The notes below the pieces were generated by a model. That model ran no database searches, was not told where the DNA came from, and saw only the letters and a list, made by a program, of their open reading frames with translations. DNA of 64,000 nt, from positions 35,315,898 to 35,379,897 of the forward strand of contig NC_084606.1 of assembly GCF_033807715.1 (NCBI RefSeq). Direction: 5' to 3'. A program made the translations under genes and the position numbers. Below are positions 42,158-53,681 of this stretch, piece after piece. Positions within the stretch are counted from its first letter, which is position 1, and each line of letters begins with the position of its first letter. This DNA comes from Cololabis saira. Lineage: Eukaryota; Chordata; Actinopteri; Beloniformes; Belonidae.

Positions 42158-42839
42158 TTTCCATATGCTTCATTTATTTTGACAGTATTCAAATTACCTT
42201 TAGCCAAAAGAATTAACTATACAAATCAGATTGTCCCATGATCAAGACCTTTAGGATCAACGTTTCAAACAGTGACTGTGATTTGTTGCCACTGTAGGTT
42301 TGTGCTGTTGTATATAAAAATACAAGCAGGAGCCATTAGGTAGTGTAAGAAATTACAATGTATTAATGGTAGCATTCAAACCTTAAAAGAATGCTGGAGT
42401 AAATATTGTATGGCCGATGCAATAAGAGAATACTCGTGGAGAGGTGGTTTATGTAGATTAAGACTGAAATACCAAACCTGTGACAACCTTTCTGGATTGA
42501 TTCTTTAAATCTTTATTTCAGCAGGCTTGGATTTGAGTCCTGAGATCTAAAGCAGGGAAGGGGAACCCTGGTCCTTGAGGTCTGCAGTTCTGCATATCTT
42601 ATACGTCTCCTTCAACACGCCGGATTCAAAATAATATTCGTTATCAGCCTGTCTTAAAGGTCTGTACAACTCTGTTGGTGACACAGCTATTTGTATCACG
42701 ATGTGGACACCCCTGTTTCAGATGTTTCCCTGCTTCAGCACACCGTGATACAACTAACTGTCAGCAACAGAGTTGTACAGACCTTAATGACAAACTAACA
42801 ACGGCTGTGAATTTGAATCAGAGGTTATTATTTGATTAG

Positions 42840-43835
42840 TTGGTGTTGCGATGGCCTTCATTAAAATTTTGAGAAGCCTTGGTGTTATTTTTGATCAGGA
42901 TTTGTCGTTTAAACGGTATATTAATCAGGTTTTTAAAGCAGTGTTTTTCCATCTCCGTAATATTGCAAAGATCAGGAACATCCTCTCCCAGACTGATGCT
43001 GAAAAACGAATTCCCGAGTTCGTATCTTCTAGGCTAGAGTACTGTAATGTGTTATTAGCAGGATGTCCAAGTAATTTGCTGAATAGGCTCCAGCTGATCC
43101 AAAATGCAGCAGCGCGAGTGCTGACAGGAATCAGCAGGAGAGACCACGTCTCTCCAGTTTTAGCTTCGCTCCGTTGGTCCCCGTAAAACTCAGAATCCAA
43201 TTCAAAATTGGATTTCTTGTGTATAAGCCCCAAAACGGCTTAGCGCCGCAATATCTGCAAGACCTGATAGTGCCTTATGTTCCTGGCAGAGCTCTCTGTT
43301 CTCGGAGTGCAGGTTTACTCGTAGTTAATAGTAGTAAAGAGTATCCAAATGTAGATTTGGAGGGCGGGCGTTCTGCTATCAGGCACCATTACTATGGAAC
43401 CAACTTCCAATCTGAGTTAAGGAGGCTGACACCACCTCCACCTTTAAAACTAAACTTAAAACCTTTCTGTTTAGTAAAGCCTATAGTTAGTGTTTAGTAA
43501 ACCTGTAGTTAGTGTAAACTCTAGTGGTTTAGGCCAGTAGTCATAGCTGCAGCTGCAGGACCAGATGAAACAGATCTTCATCCTAGATATGCTGCTATAG
43601 ACCTACGCTGCAGAGGGACACCGACATAATCCTTTCTTCCCTCCTAAAGGGGAGTTTTTCTTGCCACTGTTTGGCTTAAGGTTTTTCTCCCACTAGGGGA
43701 GTTTTTACCTGCCAGTGTTTATCTTTATGTAATAATTGCTCGGGGTTCATGTTCTGGGTCTCTGGAAAGCGCCTAGAGACAACTTCTGTTGTAATAGATG
43801 CTATATAAATACAATTGAATTGAAAATTGAACTGA
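42840..43835 (+). mobile_element. L2-like LINE 3' end, unit A
   Basis: 5'-truncated LINE. The C-terminal peptide reads LRSLGVIFDQDLSFKRYINQ, LEYCNVLLAGCPSNLLNRLQ and LIQNAAARVLTGISRRDHV, then after a frame change near 43186 GLAPQYLQDLIVPYVPGRAL. A 3' UTR with 'ctctggaaagcgcctagagac' leads to the tail GCTATATAAATACAATTGAA with AATTG repeats, a tail typical of L2-type fish LINEs. In-frame lesions show it is dead. Confidence 0.75.
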
Positions 43836-44080
43836 ATGTGCAGGTTCATATTTCAATGAAATAAAATACTTGCTCTGGGATTAATTGATTTATTTAATTT
43901 GAATACACACATTAAGTTTAGAGAACTGTGACCAAATACCACATCAGCGCCAGCTGTACTTGTTTCGTGCTGTTAGCGCTCTAACCCAGCCATAATGAAC
44001 AGATTACCTCTACAAAAAAACATGCTTGTTCATGAGCATCTGTTCTTGTGTCTGACGTAGTTTTGTTGATGAACTGTACG

Positions 44081-44974
44081 TTATCCAACGTGTATGTTGT
44101 TCTTACAGCACAATAATGTTCGCTCTCTGTAAAGAAACAGCAGAGGTAACAGAAGGCTACTGGGTAGATTAATCCAAGTATCACACAGCATCATCAGACA
44201 TACTGAAATTTTCCATAAAATGTTCGTGGCAGCCCATAACAGACTCGAAACAAACCTCACCACCAGCACCGCCAGTATGGCCACAATAGTGTAGAAGGCT
44301 CTCCTCTTGAACTGGTCAGCTCTCTTCCTGCCCTGCTCCTGTGGACCAGGACGAATCAAGACACGGAGAACAGAGAGGCTGCAGAAGGACACGGCTACCA
44401 AAGAAAGCACTACGACACACAAATCAGTAACTATGAGAACATTTAAGTTAGCCATTAAACCCATCCCTACAAAACAAAGCAGCCAGACACAACCAATGCA
44501 GATGTTTCTGATTCTGATCCCTCTCTCATTTCTCAGGTTTCAGTAGGTGATGGGATGAACGATCGCCAGGTAACGCTCCACACACATAAGTAGATGAAAG
44601 AGCGTCTCTCCATGCCACTTGAAGTTTGATAGAAAGCTGTTTGCAACTAACATGTTAAGATCTTCCCTGAAGATAGCAACTAAATACAGAACAGACGTTA
44701 GGATGCCAGTGAGCTCCATGATGACCATGTAGTAGGTGAAGCAGTCGGAGTGACTCATTGATGCTGATGAGGAAGAGGAACGCAGTCGTTGGAGGCCATT
44801 GTTGAGGATGAAGGTGATGAGGGGGAGGAGGAGGAAGATACTGATGATGTGGAAAGTTGTGAAGATGAAAACATTTGGTCTGGAGATTAAGCATTTCAGA
44901 ACTATAAGATAGTCGGGGTTGATGGTGGAAGGATGAACAAAAGAGTCATTGGTGGATGAGGAATCGACCACCAT
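44081..44974 (-). pseudogene. GPCR paralogue A, premature stop at codon 156
   Basis: Same gene as the intact copies in units B and C. The start ATG (44974-44972) lies two bases after the acceptor CTTTTTCTCTTTCAG. The frame is open for 155 codons, through TM1-TM3 and the ERYLAIVHPITY segment, then TGA (44542-44540) stands where the other two copies have AGA (Arg). After it the frame is open to the normal stop at 44081, so this is a single-base nonsense change in an otherwise intact 894-nt sequence. A truncated product would lack TM4-TM7 and could not be a receptor. It may be a recent null allele, a polymorphism or a sequence error. Confidence 0.85.
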
Positions 44975-44976
44975 TT

Positions 44977-45239
44977 CTGAAAGAGAAAAAGATGAGACAA
45001 TTGACATATCATGCCAGAAGTATGGTCTCTCCTATTTTCCCATCTTTTGTTGTTGTCTCTGTTTCTTTATCATAAATGGGATGTATATGTATTACTTTAT
45101 AGGAATTCCTCCAAATTTAGAGATAACATTTCACTAGGCTCGGATGTCTTAGTGACGCACGTAATAGAAACTGAATAACTGAAATGTGTTTGAAATGAGC
45201 TTGGAAAAAGAGACTGAGATTTCTTTTTCCTGAACATAC
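44977..45239 (-). other. 5' UTR intron of GPCR copy A
   Basis: Minus-strand donor CCCAG|GTATGT at 45240/45239 and acceptor CTTTCAG|AAATGG at 44977/44976 define a 263-nt intron directly upstream of the start codon. The same sites occur in copies B (53946-53684, 263 nt) and C (62804-62539, 266 nt), and paralogue 1 has an acceptor at the same distance from its ATG. Exon 1 would be noncoding. Confidence 0.7.
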
Positions 45240-45240
45240 C

Positions 45241-46754
45241 TGGGTCGCTATGATTAGTTGCTCACTGCACTGGACCTGGAAACGGCAAGCTCGGAAATGC
45301 TGCTTCTCTTACAAAATCTGACTGGAACAGAAAAAAATAAATAAATAAAATCTGGCCAGCATGTGACGCCAACAGCAGCTATGCACCGAAGATGCAGGTG
45401 TACACTGGAAAACTGGTTGGAGGAGCTCCAGAGACGAATCAGGGTTCAAGGGTTGCATGTGAAATAAAATCAGTTTATAAGAAATAAAAAAAGAAAAGAA
45501 AAATAATCAATGTCATCTAAAACTTTTGTATTTTATATGCAGGTCAATCCAATATACAGTAAAAACAATACGTTTTAACAGGAATTTATTTTGTTGTGGA
45601 TATCAAGGGAATTATCCTTAAGGGGTAAAGAACACCAATCTATTTAATATTCATCAAAATGATTAGGAATGGAGTTCATAATGGATCTAAAAAATGTTTA
45701 TTGGGATTTTTGGGAGTTTCCTGACACTTTTGGATAATCAAACATGGCCATGGTCGAACCGACCCTGCTGTTCCTGATAAACGAATATAACAGTAGGGTT
45801 CATGAAATATATAACACTAAGTACTGTATTTGTCTTTAGCAAAGAGGCAGAAAATGGAAAAGAAATCAGTAAATCATTGAACTACTGGGAGGTGTATGGA
45901 CAAGATTAAATTAACCCATGAGCTCAGTGTTTGGTACATCATTTGGGGTAGAATTTGTGGTGCATTCACACTGGATTAAAATCACAGACATCCTTTGTGG
46001 TTTATAATGGATAATTGAATCCATTATGAATGGGAGTAAATTATTTGAAATGTATACATTAAGTTTCAACTGAAACCTTTCACTCTGTCACTTTTTCTGA
46101 TAATGAATCCTACTATCATACCTTCAAAGAAAGGTTTTTGAGTGATTCAGAAGAAATGTGAGGGGAGATCAGACCAGATCAACTATAACTTAAAAGATGC
46201 AGCATAATCATATAACGACAAAGGGAAATTTACAGGAAGTTATTATTCAAATCTGAATTGTTCAATATCTTCCTGAAGACATCACCATCATCCTAATCTC
46301 ATCATTTGTAGAATTTCTCCAGGAACACAATAAAGATACAACATTTTCTCACACTTTCAGTTTGGTGATGAGTAAACTCAACCTTATGTGAGATAAAAAA
46401 AGATGTTCCTTTAAACATTTTAGACCTTAACGGGAAAAAGTAGGATTTAGAAAACACTGAATATGCTAAACCATATTTTCCTTTTTTGTATTTCAGCTAT
46501 CTAAACTATATTCCCATTTAGATGATGGATATATCTGACAAATAAAACAAAAAAAACACTTTACCAGTGCTTGTCTTTTGTCTTCTCCCCCCGGGTTGTT
46601 CCTCTGTGTGAAACACGCTCTATTACACTCAGCTGACTGAACATTGTTACCCCACCCTGCCTATCTGTGGTTTTTGTTCAAATCAAATCAAATTTCATTT
46701 GCACTGAAATAACATGGTTGACGACGTGACAATAAAACAAATAACTTACTTATC
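45241..46754. other. Upstream of GPCR A, no gene
   Basis: Likely holds the promoter and exon 1 of the receptor (minus strand, just right of 45240), then AT-rich DNA without recognised features up to the Rex3 fragment. Equivalent regions in units B (53948-55430) and C (62806-64000) are the same. Confidence 0.4.
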
Positions 46755-47602
46755 TCACTCATCTTCTTCTGCTTATCCGTTCCCGGGTCGCGGGGGCAGC
46801 AGCCTCAGTAGGGATGCCCAGACTTCCCTCACCCCAGACACTTCCTCCAGCTCTTCTGGGGGGAGTCCGAGGCGTTCCCAGGCCAGCCGAGAGACATAGT
46901 CTCTCCAGCGTGTCCTGGGTCTTCCCTGGGGTCTCCTCCCGGTGGGACATGCCTGGAACACCTCCCTAGGGAGGTGGGACATGCCTGGAACACCTCCCTA
47001 GGGAGGCGTCCAGGAGGCATCCGGTACAGATGCCCAAGCCACCTCAGCTGACTACTCTCAATGTGAAGGAGCAGCGGCTCGACTCCGAGCTCCTCCCGGG
47101 TGACCAAACTCCTCACCCTATCTCTAAGGGAGCGTCCAGCCACCCTGCAGAGGAAACTCATCTCGGCCGCTTGTATCCGCGATCTTGTCCTTTCGGTCAC
47201 TACCCAAAGTTCATGGCCATAGGTGAGGGTAGGTGCGTAGACTGACCAGTAAATCGAGAGCTTTGCCTTTCGACTCAGCTCCCTCTTCACCACGATGGTC
47301 CGGTACACCGACCGCGTAACTGCAGACGCTGCACCGATCCGTCTGTCAATCTCACGCTCCATCGTTCCCTCACTCGTGAACAAGATCCCGAGATACTTGA
47401 ACTCCTCCACCTGAGGCGGGACTTCTCCACCCACAGGGAGAAGGCATGCCACCCTTTCCCGATGGAGAACCATGGCCTCGGATTTGGAGGTGCTGATTCT
47501 CATCCCTGCCACGTCGCACTCGGCCTCAAACCGCCCCAGCACATGCTGAAGGTCCCGGTCCGATGAAGCCAACAGGACAATATCATCAGCAAAAAGCAGA
47601 GA
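46755..47602 (-). mobile_element. Rex3 3' fragment, unit A
   Basis: Minus-strand copy of the Rex3 3' portion: the frame runs from the FADDIVLLASS catalytic box (near 47590) through GMRISTSKSEAMVLHRERV, FKYLGILFTSEGTMEREIDR and AKLSIYWSVYAPTLTYGHEL to the RWLGHLYRMPPGRLPREVF box. A 32-bp tandem duplication (gtgggacatgcctggaacac and following bases) near 46943-47005 repeats part of the last box. It is 5'-truncated at the FADD box, so inactive. Confidence 0.8.
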
Positions 47603-47812
47603 AACAACTAGATACAAAAAATGCTTGATAAATGAACTGTCACAGACATACAGTGAATAAATCACACAAACTGACGTTATCAGTGTTTTTCTCAAATTTC
47701 CTGCATTTCTTTCTTTAATCTTGTGTCTAAGTCACTGTAGTTCCCATCTCCCTTTAATGCTACTGTACTACTGGTATGATATAATATTCAATCCAGTTTT
47801 GTAATACTTTAA

Positions 47813-49007
47813 GGGGCCGATTTACTAAGATCCTAAATAAAGAGTACTAAACACGCAAACTGAAAAAGTTTGCGTGTGCTGTTGTTGTGTGTTTTGCGGG
47901 TGATCAACTAAGATTGCGTGCGCAATTGATAACGGGTGCAAACCTCAGTATTTAAATGAGGTGTTGCGCGTCTTACGGTTTGCGGCGCAAACTTTGCGCC
48001 ATGGAGAGTCTGGATGGAAAGCAGGATATAGTCGCAAGCGCAAAATGAAATTTGACGAGTTGGAGTTAGAGATATTAGTGGAAGAGGCAAATTGTTGTGC
48101 CATATTCAGCACCCCTGCCGTGAAAAGCACCCCCTCGTATATTCCATGAAAAGTAGACCAAGAAAAAAAACAACACACTGACACTTCAATATATTTATAT
48201 ATACACACTCACACAAACACATACTTAGGAGTTTATATTATATATATTTACAAATATTATGGAAGACAACATAGTAAGCAGGCTATTAATTAATGACATC
48301 AATAACCATTTACCCGTTTTTTGTTATCTGTGACTGTGATTGTGGGAAAGTATGAATATTGTGGAATCCATGAGCGCATTTAAACATGAATCATTAACAC
48401 AAAACTGGACGCTAAACAGAACATGACACGGAATGAGAATATCATTTTTGTCAGACGAGGGGGTGCTTTTCACGGCAGGGGTGCTGAATACGGCACAACA
48501 CCGGGGTATGACAACTGCAGAACATATAGGCGCACAATAAGAAACACTTTTTTCTCCATGAAAACACGTGATTTATTTATTATCACAAATAAAAAAATGA
48601 ATGTGCCTCCTGTGGCAACCTTTTGCTGAATAATACTCGATTTAACATTCAAATAAAATATTTCTCCTTTTGCATGTGGAGATTAGCACCTTCCTTTCGA
48701 ACGTATTAAATACAGACGCAATCACAATCCCCGCAATAACTTTCAGGCTTGGTAAATCTCATTGCGCGTGGTAAGTGGACCAATTTGCATCTTCCCCTCC
48801 CAGTATTTAGCGATTTCTGGCGGGTACGCCCCATATTGATTATTCATCAGGGCAAAAGTACTAATTGAATTGCGTGTGCTATTTTGCGCATTTGAGAGGC
48901 GCAGTCCTCTTTGCACGCTGTTAGTAGATCAGCTGGCACTTTGGTTTGCGGGTGCTATCAAGTTTTCACACGTTTTTACACACGCAAACCTTTAGTAAAT
49001 CAGGCAC
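47813..49007 (+). mobile_element. Harbinger-like element with Myb-like remnant, unit A
   Basis: Ends GGGGCCGATTTACTAAG and, inverted, GTGCCTGATTTACTAAAG; flanked by TAA on both sides (47810-47812 and 49008-49010), the TWA-type duplication of PIF/Harbinger. Near the left end an open frame contains SRKRKMKFDELELEILVEEAN, resembling the start of the Myb/SANT-like DNA-binding protein encoded by Harbinger elements. That frame is cut off where a second inverted-repeat sequence begins (48093). Many internal 'ttgcg/cgcaa' phrases lie near both ends. No nuclease frame is present, so it is non-autonomous. Confidence 0.75.
48093..48500. mobile_element. Nested inverted-repeat insert in Harbinger-like element, unit A
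   Basis: Arms 48093-48138 and 48455-48500, 46 bp each, are inverted copies with one mismatch, spaced by 316 bp. The left arm starts TGTTGTGCCATATTCAGCAC. They do not match the outer Harbinger ends, so this is a second element inserted in the first. I could not find a target duplication. Confidence 0.6.
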
Positions 49008-49013
49008 TAAGTG

Positions 49014-49361
49014 TTAAAGGAGCTTGAGGCCGGATTGAGGCAGAATTTATGAAAATAATTCGTTTACGTTTTAAGTTTTCTAGTAATAATGTCAGATGAA
49101 GCGTTCCAAACCCAAAAGAATGAGCCCTCTAGTGTATCTCTCTGTTGCCTTGAACAGGCTGTGTGCTGCAAAATGTGCTGCAATCCGGGCCCAAATTTCC
49201 CGCGCTGGGCTGCGGATGTGACGTCACATGACGCTGCATGCACGTTCTCCCCGTTCTCCCGTGCCGGCTTCGCTGTTGGCTGCAGTACCCCCGACGGCCG
49301 TCGTGGTGAAGGGTGGCGCTAGAGAGTCTCATTTCTTAAAAGGAGCCTCAAGCTCCTTTAA
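49014..49361 (+). mobile_element. TTAA-target MITE, copy 4 (unit A)
   Basis: TTAA at 49014-49017 and 49358-49361, four bases from the Harbinger-like element's TAA. TGACGTCA at 49219-49226. Inherited by the duplication together with copy 5. Confidence 0.8.
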
Positions 49362-50866
49362 GGGAATTAATCACAAAATGACTTTGTGTTCGTCCACAGC
49401 TTCAAAGTAGTTTTTGAAAATGTTGGTGCTGTTGAAAACCGGTGAAGATTATAGAGTTTGATCTGGAGAAGAAGCGGCCTAAATCAAGAGGGAGGGCAGC
49501 GATAGTTGAAAAATGTAATGGATAAAGAAGTCATTTGAGGGTGATGTTCAACGTGTCTGGAATAGAAAAGGACAGAACAGTCAAGAGGACGACATGTATG
49601 TAGTGTGTTGAATTACTAAGATATATCAGTAGCTGCCCCATTTACAAAGAGTAAATGTCGGTACTGTGAGATTAATCTGAGTTTTTGAACAAGTTTGTCC
49701 TTATGAAAATATGAAACTATCACAATAGGCTTAATTAGGTCAGCTCAGAGAAGCTGACTGCTGGATTTTTCACATCCTTATCATTGTTAACAGAAGTCAC
49801 AGGACAGGCCACTCCCTGAGGGTATTTAGGGGGTTTGTCTGCTCTGTTAACAGTTGACCAGTGTCTTTAGACACATCCGTGCAAAACCTCACAAAGTTCT
49901 CGTTTGTCCAGAAGGGGCCCATTTATTGACCCTTCGTGTTTATTAAAGACTTTAAGCTGACTGCTGGTTATCACATGTTAACAGATGACAGGGCAGCCCT
50001 TCCTGAGTTTGGGCTGTCCAACAACTATCCCATTATAAGTTGGACAATCTGTTCACACCACAGATAAGTTGTTTATTAACTGAAAAGTCATAGGTGTGAC
50101 CCTTTTAACTATCATCTGATACCATGTCTGTTCTCCATCTGTTCATTGTCCATCTATACACTGACAGTCAGTTCACCAAATATGGTCATTCCTGTCATCC
50201 TTGCTGAATAAAAGCGCCAGCTCTGCAGAGAGCAAGTTGTGAGAAGGCCTGACAAGCTCTAAGAGGAGGGCCGTGTTGCCCTGAAGCTCCTCAAGACTTC
50301 TCTCCAAGCTTCTGCAGAGGCGCCTTGAAAATCATTCCACAAGTCTCTGTGTCTTTCCTAAGTTATTAATTTATGTTGTGATGATTTAGGAACCTAACAG
50401 TACCCACTTAACCCAGAGTCCCAGTGCCTTGCTGTATGGATATTGATTAATTAAGTGCAAAATCATACACAATTTAGACGGGGAAGCAGTGCAAAAACTG
50501 AAAAGTTTTTTTTGTCGGACTAGACTTACAGTTTTATTATTCTATAGAATTACATTTTAAAACACAAAAACACCAGCCTTATCAGTATTTCTCAACTTTT
50601 TTCCATTTTGTGTCCGTACAGCATTTGTTCAATTTTGATGTATTGACGGAATCTCACCTCATCTAAAAAGTTCAATTCAAATTTGGCTCATTTGCTTTAC
50701 AATGTGTTGAAGACGATTGTTGTAAATATGCAGGTCAATATGTGTGGTAATTGTGTTTCTCAAACCTAAAATAGAGTTTCCTAATCGTTTTACCCTGTAT
50801 TGGTGAGAATATTTTCAGTGTGAGCTGTGTAGTGGATGTTTGCTGATGGCGTGTTACAAGCCGAAT
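49362..50866. other. Distal part of unit A, no gene; possible solo LTR
   Basis: The stretch around 49740-50400 has promoter/poly(A)-like features (GAATAAAAG at 50206-50214) and two related blocks ('cagg.ca.(c)ccttcctgag…') about 200 bp apart, a look compatible with an old solo LTR, though I could not fix TG…CA ends or a target duplication. The rest is AT-rich. Unit B has the same at 58029-59538. Confidence 0.3.
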
Positions 50867-51547
50867 TTTCCATATGCTTCATTTATTTTGACAGTATTCA
50901 AATTACCTTTAGCCAAAATAATTGACTATACAAATCAGATTGTCCCATGATCAAGACCTTTAGGATCAACGTTTCAAACAGTGACTGTGATTGGTTGCCA
51001 CTGTAGGTTTGTGCTGTTGTATATAAAAATACAAGCAGGAGCCATTAGGTAGTGTAAGAAATTACAATGTATTAATGGTAGCTTCAAACCTTAAAAGAAT
51101 GCTGGAGTAAATATTGTATGGCCGATGCAATAAGAGAATACTCGTGGAGAGGTGGTTTATGTAGATTAAGACTGAAATACCAAACCTGTGACAACCTTTC
51201 TGGATTGATTCTTTAAATCTTCATTTCAACAGGCTTGGATTTGAGTCCTGAGCTCTAAAGCAGGGAAGGGGAACCCTGGTCCTTGAAGTCTGCAGTTCTG
51301 CATATCTTATACGTCTCCTTCAACACGCCGGATTCAAAATAATATTCGTTATCAGCCTGTCTTAAAGGTCTGTACAACTCTGTTGGTGACACAGCTATTT
51401 GTATCACAATGTGGACACCCCTGTTTTAGATGTTTCTCTGCTTCAGCACACCATGATACAAATAACTGTCAGCAACAGAGTTGCACAGACCTTAATGACA
51501 AACTAACAACAGCTGTGAATTTGAATCAGAGGTTATTATTTGATTAG

Positions 51548-52545
51548 TTGGTGTCGCGATGGCCTTCATTAACATTTTGAGAAGCCTTGGTGTTATTTTT
51601 GATCAGGATTTGTCGTTTAAACGGTATATTAATCAGGTTTTTAAAGCAGTGTTTTTCCATCTTCGTAATATCGCAAAGATCAGGAACATCCTCTCCCAGA
51701 CTGATGCTGAAAAACGAATTCCCGAGTTCGTATCTTCTAGGCTAGAGTACTGTAATGTGTTATTAGCAGGATGTCCAAGTAATTTGCTGAATAGGCTCCA
51801 GCTGATCCAAAATGCAGCAGCGCGAGTGCTGACAGGAATCAGCAGGAGAGACCACGTCTCTCCAGTTTTAGCTTTGCTCCGTTGGTCCCCGTAAAACTCA
51901 GAATCCAATTCAAAATTTGATTTCTTGTGTATAAGCCCCAAAACGGCTTAGCGCCGCAATATCTGCAAGACCTGATAGTGCCTTATGTTCCTGGCAGAGC
52001 TCTCTGTTCTCAGAGTGCAGGTTTACTCGTAGTTAATAGTAGTAAAGAGTATCCAAATGTAGATTTGGAGGGCGGGCGTTCTGCTATCAGGCACCATTAC
52101 TATGGAACCAACTTCCAAACTGAGTTAAGGAGGCTGACACCACCTCCACCTTTAAAACTAAACTTAAAACCTTTCTGTTTAGTAAAGCCTATAGTTAGTG
52201 TTTAGTAAACCTGTATTTAGTGTAAACTCTAGTGGTTTAGGCCAGTAGTCATAGCTGCAGCTGCAGGACCAGATGAAACAGATCTTCATCCTAGATATGC
52301 TGCTATAGACCTACGCTGCAGAGGGACACCGACATAATCCTTTCTTCCCTCCTAAAGGGGAGTTTTTCTTGCCACTGTTTGGCTTAAGGTTTTTCTCCCA
52401 CTAGGGGAGTTTTTACCTGCCAGTGTTTATCTTTATGTAATAATTGCTCGGGGTTCATGTTCTGGGTCTCTGGAAAGCGCCTAGAGACAACTTCTGTTGT
52501 AATAGATGCTATATAAATACAATTGAATTGAAAATTGAACTGAAT
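51548..52545 (+). mobile_element. L2-like LINE 3' end, unit B
   Basis: Same insertion as in unit A carried along by the duplication, with the same truncation point near GATTAGTTGGTGT and the same internal frame change near 51895. Confidence 0.75.
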
Positions 52546-52787
52546 GTGCAGGTTCATATTTCAATGAAATAAAATACTTGCTCTGGGATTAATTGATTTA
52601 TTTAATTTGAATACACACATTAAGTTTAGAGAACTGTGACCAAATACCACATCAGCACCAGCTGTACTTGTTTTGCGCTGTTAGCGCTCTAACCCAGCCA
52701 TAATGAACAGATTACCTCTACAAAAAACATGCTTGTTCATGAGCATCTGTTCCTGTGTCTGACGTAGTTTTGTTGATGAACTGTATG

Positions 52788-53681
52788 TTATCCAACGTGT
52801 ACGTTGTTCTTACAGCACAATAATGTTCGCTCTTTGTAAAGAAACAGCAGAGGTAACAGAAGGCTACTGGGCAGATTAATCCAAGTACCACACACCATCA
52901 TCAGACATACTGAAAATTTCCATAAAATGTTCATGGCAGCCCATAACAGACTCGAAACAAACCTCACCACCAGCACCACCAGTATGGCCAAAATAGTGTA
53001 GAAGGCTCTTCTCTTGAACTGGTCAGCCCTTTTCCTGCCCTGTTCCTGTGGACCAGGACGGATCAAGACACGGAGAACAGAGAGGCTGCAGAAGGACACG
53101 GCTACCAAAGAAAGCACTACAACACACAAATCAATAACTATGAGAACATTTAAGTTAGCCTTTAAACCCATCCCTACAAAACAAAGCAGCCAGACACAAC
53201 CAATGCAGATGTTTCTGATTCTGATCCCTCTCTCATTTCTCAGGTTTCTGTAGGTGATGGGATGAACGACCGCCAGGTAACGCTCCACACACATAAGTAG
53301 ATGAAAGAGCGTCGCTCCACGCCACTTGAAGTTTGATAGAAAGCTGTTTGCAACTAAAATGCTAAGATATTCCCTGAAGATAGCAACTAAATACAGAACA
53401 GACGTTAGGATGCCAGTGAGCTCCATGAGGACCATGTGGTAGGTGAAGCAGTCGGAGTGACTCATTGATGCTGATGAGGAAGAGGAACGCAGTCGTTGGA
53501 GGCCATGGTTGAGGATGAAGGTGATGATGGGGAGGAGGAGGCAGATATTGATGATGAAGAAAGTTGTGAAGATGAAAACATTTGGTCTGGAGATTAAGCA
53601 TTTCAGAACTATAAGATAGTCGGGGTTGATGGTGGAAGGATAAACAAAAGAGTCATTGGTGGATGAGGAATCGACCACCAT
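52788..53681 (-). CDS. Class A orphan GPCR, array copy B (intact)
   Basis: 297 residues. The N-terminus has the sequon NDS; TM1 NVFIFTTFFIINICLLLPII; TM2 after MSHSDCFTYHMVLMELTG; TM3 ends LLMCVERYLAVVHPITYRN (ERY motif); TM4 NICIGCVWLLCFVGMGL; TM5 VLIVIDLCVVVLSLVAVSF; basic loop LIRPGPQEQGRKRADQFKRR; TM6 AFYTILAILVVLVVRFVSS; TM7 TWINLPSSLLLPLLFLY. No NPxxY; LPSSLLLPLLFLY takes its place. Cysteines near TM7 end (CCKNN) may be palmitoylated. The coding region is one exon; a 5' noncoding exon ends at 53947 with donor CAG|GTATGT, intron 53946-53684. Ligand and G protein unknown; I do not recognise a named family. Confidence 0.85.
   Translation of the reverse strand: MVVDSSSTNDSFVYPSTINPDYLIVLKCLISRPNVFIFTTFFIINICLLLPIITFILNHGLQRLRSSSSSASMSHSDCFTYHMVLMELTGILTSVLYLVAIFREYLSILVANSFLSNFKWRGATLFHLLMCVERYLAVVHPITYRNLRNERGIRIRNICIGCVWLLCFVGMGLKANLNVLIVIDLCVVVLSLVAVSFCSLSVLRVLIRPGPQEQGRKRADQFKRRAFYTILAILVVLVVRFVSSLLWAAMNILWKFSVCLMMVCGTWINLPSSLLLPLLFLYKERTLLCCKNNVHVG

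Larger units (their letters stand above)
42158..50866. repeat. Tandem duplication unit A (~8.71 kb)
   Basis: The sequence from TTCCATATGCTTCATTT at 42159 recurs at 50868 and 59540; offsets are 8709 and 8672 bp. The left edge is defined because bases before 42158 (…CATAGGAGAAAC) differ from those before units B and C (…GTTACAAGCCGAA), which are the end of the preceding unit. A run of three T is shared at the breakpoint. Identity between units is very high throughout, including intergenic DNA and transposon remnants, so the duplication is recent. Confidence 0.9.

Noticed and set aside
44975..45007. Longer GPCR N-terminus (MSIVSSFSLSE…)
   Set aside because: The bases read as a polypyrimidine tract and acceptor (TTTTTCTCTTTCAG); the true start is two bases after it, and all four paralogues then agree at 297 residues.
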